A DNA stretch of 7,232 bases from JAPLKX01 sp035530195 (lineage in GTDB: Bacteria; Hydrogenedentota; Hydrogenedentia; Hydrogenedentales; SLHB01). Positions 5,407 through 7,232 of this stretch are shown piece by piece. The position numbers were made by a program, and so were the translations under genes. Numbering within the stretch: the stretch's first letter is position 1; each line of letters begins with the position of its first letter. The stretch spans positions 1 to 7,232 of the forward strand of contig DATKVG010000095.1 of assembly GCA_035530195.1 (NCBI GenBank). The letters are read 5' to 3'. A model generated the notes under the pieces. The model saw only the letters and a list, made by a program, of their open reading frames with translations. It did not search any database and was not told where the DNA came from.

Positions 5407-6228
5407 ATGACAATCACACGGCGGGAAGCAATTCAAGCCGCCGCACTGTCCGCGTGCGCGCTGGGCATCTCCACAACGGCTGCAGCCGCCGCTGAGAAAC
5501 AAGCCATGCCGCCGCTCGACTACGGCCTTTCGTTTCTGTGCTGCACGGCCAAGTTCAACTCCGTCCGGTTTTGGGTCGAGAGCCGCACACGCATTATCGA
5601 CGACAACAACGGCTCGTTAGTTGATTTCCACCAGTGCGCGTCGTGCAAAAGCGAAAACACGTTTGGCAAAAAAGACCTGTTCTACGCCGACAACTACGAT
5701 TTCCTCCCCATTTGGGGCGGCGGCAAATGGCTCATTTTCCGCCGCACCCTCGGCTTGAACAAAAGCTACCGAAAAGTGAGTGGACCCGAGGAGGTCTGGG
5801 GCGTGCCTGAATTAAACCTGCGCGAAGCGCCTAAGGCCGTTGTGATCGACACGTGGGAAGCCATCCGCGACGCCACCGCCGCCGCTATCCCCATTGTAAG
5901 TCAAACCGAAATCGCCAACCCCGAGACACGCCTCCGCGCCATCATCGAGTGCCCCGTCAAAACCATCAACATCAGCCATGAAAAAAAGATGTTCCAGGTC
6001 GACACCGGACCCATCGGCTTTCCCGACCTCTCGCGGCGGACCGACCCGCTTATCGACTGTCTCCGCCTCGCGTTTGTGGCGTTTAACGCGCCGGGTTTCG
6101 CCGATTTCATCGCCGAGCAAGAAGCCCAAGTCCCGTGCGACGGCGGCGGCGCCGCGGAAGTCTATCACTACACAAAACCGTTCAGCCTCCCCACAAAAAA
6201 CCGCCTACTGGCGCTGAGAAAAACCTGA
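5407..6228 (+). CDS. Exported protein of unknown function with Tat-like leader and CxxC
   Basis: The product is 273 aa; I do not recognise a named family. The N-terminus TRREAIQ (4-10) followed by an alanine-rich hydrophobic stretch and AAAAA (25-29) looks like a twin-arginine leader. LSAC at 14-17 also fits a lipobox, but the hydrophobic stretch continues past it, so lipidation is doubtful. The mature part has Cys45-Cys46, a CxxC at 77-80 (QCASCKSENTF), and several dense conserved-looking segments: RFWVESRTRIIDD (54-66), NYDFLPIWGGGKWLIFRR (96-113), DTWEAIRDATAAAIPIVSQTEI and FPDLSRRTDPLIDCLRLAFVAFN. It ends YHYTKPFSLPTKNRLLALRKT. The cysteines may bind metal or form disulfides. Downstream of two secreted propeller genes, it may be part of the same extracytoplasmic function, but this is only context. 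Confidence 0.8.
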   Translation: MTITRREAIQAAALSACALGISTTAAAAAEKQAMPPLDYGLSFLCCTAKFNSVRFWVESRTRIIDDNNGSLVDFHQCASCKSENTFGKKDLFYADNYDFLPIWGGGKWLIFRRTLGLNKSYRKVSGPEEVWGVPELNLREAPKAVVIDTWEAIRDATAAAIPIVSQTEIANPETRLRAIIECPVKTINISHEKKMFQVDTGPIGFPDLSRRTDPLIDCLRLAFVAFNAPGFADFIAEQEAQVPCDGGGAAEVYHYTKPFSLPTKNRLLALRKT

Positions 6229-6552
6229 AGGTCGGAAGAACGGAATCAGCGCGAGCCGTTTTGAGGGATCGAAGAAGTGGTGGAGGTTTCCATTTTGGAT
6301 TTCCTTCTAAATTCAGGGACTTCCATTCCTAATATGGGGGCGGCTGTTATCCGCCCCCGCCCCCTCTGGGGTAGGGTAGGCACATTTTCAGAGTCTTTTG
6401 CCTCATGAGCGACTCGCCAGACATCGCAAAAAGATCACGAGTTTTTACCCCCACAGGTCATAAGGAAGCACCCCATGGATGCGATTCTGCGATTGGGCGA
6501 AGAGCGTCGTGCTCTCGACTCGCGAGACCCCTGCTGTGCAGACTCCGTCAGG
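6229..6552. other. Region without a convincing gene
   Basis: About 320 bp between the exported-protein gene and the convergent minus-strand gene. No frame shows a family motif, and composition is less GC-rich than the coding blocks to the left. The clear structure is the hairpin at 6336-6358. A short frame from the ATG at 6475 (27 codons, ending at the TAG at 6556-6558) has a weak AAGGA ahead of it but nothing recognisable. Confidence 0.6.
6336..6358. terminator. GC-rich hairpin between convergent genes, possible terminator
   Basis: GGGGGCGG and CCGCCCCC form a perfect 8-bp stem with a 7-nt loop (CTGTTAT). A weaker CCCC-TCT-GGGG hairpin follows at 6361-6371. The location, about 110 bp after the last + strand gene and before a gene on the other strand, suits a terminator. 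No T-run follows on either strand, so Rho-independent function is uncertain and it may be another dispersed palindrome. Confidence 0.4.
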
Positions 6553-6969
6553 TCATAGCGTTTGCACAGGAGGCGCTGCATCAGCGCCCGCTCCATGCGG
6601 CTTACCTTCAACAGGTTGCGTGTCGCACTGCTGGCCAGCGTTCAAAGAGGGCTTGGCTGCCTTTGCGAGTGCGCGCTTTACAGCGGCCCTGGCCTGAACG
6701 GCGCTGTCGCAATCGATAACCTCGCGCTTAAGGACTTCTGTCCGCAGGACGTGCTCAATCTCCTTATTATCAATGTGAATTCCAGGCGCGATTCTCTTTA
6801 GCTCGCGTGGGAGGGCCGTCATGCAGGCTTCGGACAACAGAAGTGCGCCGATGACGAAGCGGTTGATTGCTTGTCTGTGGTGATGAAATTCCTCAATGGC
6901 GGCGCGTGAAATGCCTTTTTTACAGAGCAGGAAAAGCTTCCGCTGGTCTTCCTCTTTTCTCGCGCTCAT
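6553..6969 (-). CDS. Hypothetical alpha-helical protein, 138 aa
   Basis: I do not recognise the family. The sequence reads as genuine protein: a charged start (MSARKEEDQRKLFLL), a mixed helical segment HHHRQAINRFVIGALLLSEACM (about 29-50), then ELKRIAPGIHIDNKEIEHVLRTEVLKREVID. An alanine- and lysine-rich helix follows (ARAAVKRALAKAAK) and a low-complexity tail. It looks cytosolic and helical, with no signal peptide. The ATG at 6969 has only a weak ribosome site. The same frame stays open upstream for 77 codons to a stop at 7201-7203 but offers no ATG, GTG or TTG there, only CTG two codons ahead. The N-terminus may therefore be longer with a rare start, or the gene may be a remnant. It faces the + strand genes convergently. 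Confidence 0.55.
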   Translation of the reverse strand: MSARKEEDQRKLFLLCKKGISRAAIEEFHHHRQAINRFVIGALLLSEACMTALPRELKRIAPGIHIDNKEIEHVLRTEVLKREVIDCDSAVQARAAVKRALAKAAKPSLNAGQQCDTQPVEGKPHGAGADAAPPVQTL

Positions 6970-7081
6970 TTCCAGAAGGTTGAACTCCGTTACCTTCTCC
7001 CCGAATCGCCGGATAAGAGCCGTTTTTTGTGAGCGGAGGGGAGGGGTTGGGTGCGAGTCGGCGTTTTGTGGGGCGTGAGAA

Positions 7082-7109
7082 ACAATAAAGCGGACATCTG
7101 AAATGACAA
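7082..7109 (-). promoter_or_regulatory. Candidate sigma-70-type promoter for the minus-strand gene
   Basis: On the - strand, TTGTCA (7104-7109) and TATTGT (7082-7087) are separated by 16 bp. They match consensus at 5 of 6 and 4 of 6 positions. The site would give a leader of roughly 100 nt before the ATG at 6969. Promoter rules in this organism are unknown, so this is a suggestion. Confidence 0.3.
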
Positions 7110-7149
7110 GAGGTGTGTTTTCTTGTTCCGTGAAGCGTCCGGGGAGGCC

Positions 7150-7161
7150 CTTACCGGTAAG
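7150..7161. promoter_or_regulatory. 12-bp perfect palindrome, possible operator
   Basis: CTTACCGGTAAG is a perfect palindrome. It sits 20 bp before a possible + strand start (7182) and about 40 bp upstream of the candidate - strand promoter. A short, loopless palindrome between divergent genes fits a dimeric regulator site, but nothing else supports it. Confidence 0.3.
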
Positions 7162-7181
7162 AAAGCCTAGTTCAGGCGTCG

Positions 7182-7232
7182 ATGGAGTGGTTGGAGACGT
7201 TCAGGGATCTACGTAACGAGGGGCTTGAGTAT
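7182..7232 (+). CDS. Possible start of a gene running off the right edge
   Basis: From the ATG at 7182 the frame is open to the window end, giving 17 residues (MEWLETFRDLRNEGLEY). An in-frame stop at 7158-7160 bounds it upstream. The amphipathic, charged composition is plausible for a real N-terminus. No good Shine-Dalgarno sequence is visible (only AGGCG about 6 nt before), and 17 codons cannot define a family. Confidence 0.35.
   Translation, partial: MEWLETFRDLRNEGLEY

Noticed and set aside
4592..5413. 273-aa open frame on the - strand opposite the sialidase-like gene
   Set aside because: Arg/Ala/Gly-rich shadow of the Asp-box gene; no ribosome site or motif.
6475..6558. 27-codon frame beginning ATGGATGCG with AAGGA upstream
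   Set aside because: Too short and without recognisable motifs; its end overlaps the tail of the - strand gene, and the start signal is weak.
6572..6588. Hairpin GGCGCTG-CAT-CAGCGCC as terminator of the - strand gene
   Set aside because: It lies before the stop codon of that gene (stop at 6553-6555), inside its last codons, and no T-run follows on the - strand, so I do not call it a terminator.
6405..6719. 104-aa + strand frame over the end of the - strand gene
   Set aside because: Arg/Leu/Ala-rich with no motif, lacks a ribosome site, and most of it is antisense to the more protein-like - strand frame.

Overview
The window (7,232 bp, GC-rich) looks like chromosomal DNA from an uncultured or little-studied bacterium of the Planctomycetota / Verrucomicrobiota-Lentisphaerota / Hydrogenedentota type. 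This is an inference from gene style, not a placement: secreted beta-propeller hydrolases, a protein of tandem carboxypeptidase-regulatory-like repeats, a Tat-type leader, and intergenic DNA full of GC-rich palindromes. No rRNA, tRNA, CRISPR array or phage module is visible.

Region 1 (1-139) is the outer end of an insertion sequence: the tail of a probable transposase frame, then two near-identical 22-bp repeats set 25 bp apart, ending in ...GACA. The element abuts an open frame that continues without a stop into a 683-aa protein of about seven carboxypeptidase-regulatory / Ig-like repeats (180-2231). That protein has no signal peptide or complete N-terminus here, so the insertion has probably cut off its 5' part.

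Region 2 (2232-6228) holds three genes on the + strand, each with a good Shine-Dalgarno sequence and an export signal. They are a 499-aa secreted protein resembling five-bladed-propeller glycosidases (GH32/GH43-like fold), a 366-aa sialidase-type BNR protein with five Asp boxes, and a 273-aa exported protein of unknown function with a CxxC motif. Spacers of 184 and 182 bp separate them, and both are filled with palindromic repeats. Together they suggest a small extracytoplasmic glycan-handling locus, but no substrate can be read from the sequence and co-transcription is unproven.

Region 3 (6229-7232) is different. It has about 320 bp with no convincing gene but a strong hairpin, then a 138-aa unrecognised gene on the - strand. 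A divergent regulatory region follows, with a candidate promoter and a 12-bp palindrome, and then what may be the start of another + strand gene running off the edge.

The most interesting signal is a family of short palindromes sharing a TCT loop. Five copies occur: three between genes and two inside the sialidase-like gene. The copies differ by pairing-preserving changes, including one reciprocal G-C to C-G swap. The two genic copies are in frame, 27 bp apart, and encode GAGVSPAE followed by GSAGVSPAE in a probable surface loop. This looks like a mobile or amplifying palindrome that can be tolerated inside a protein.
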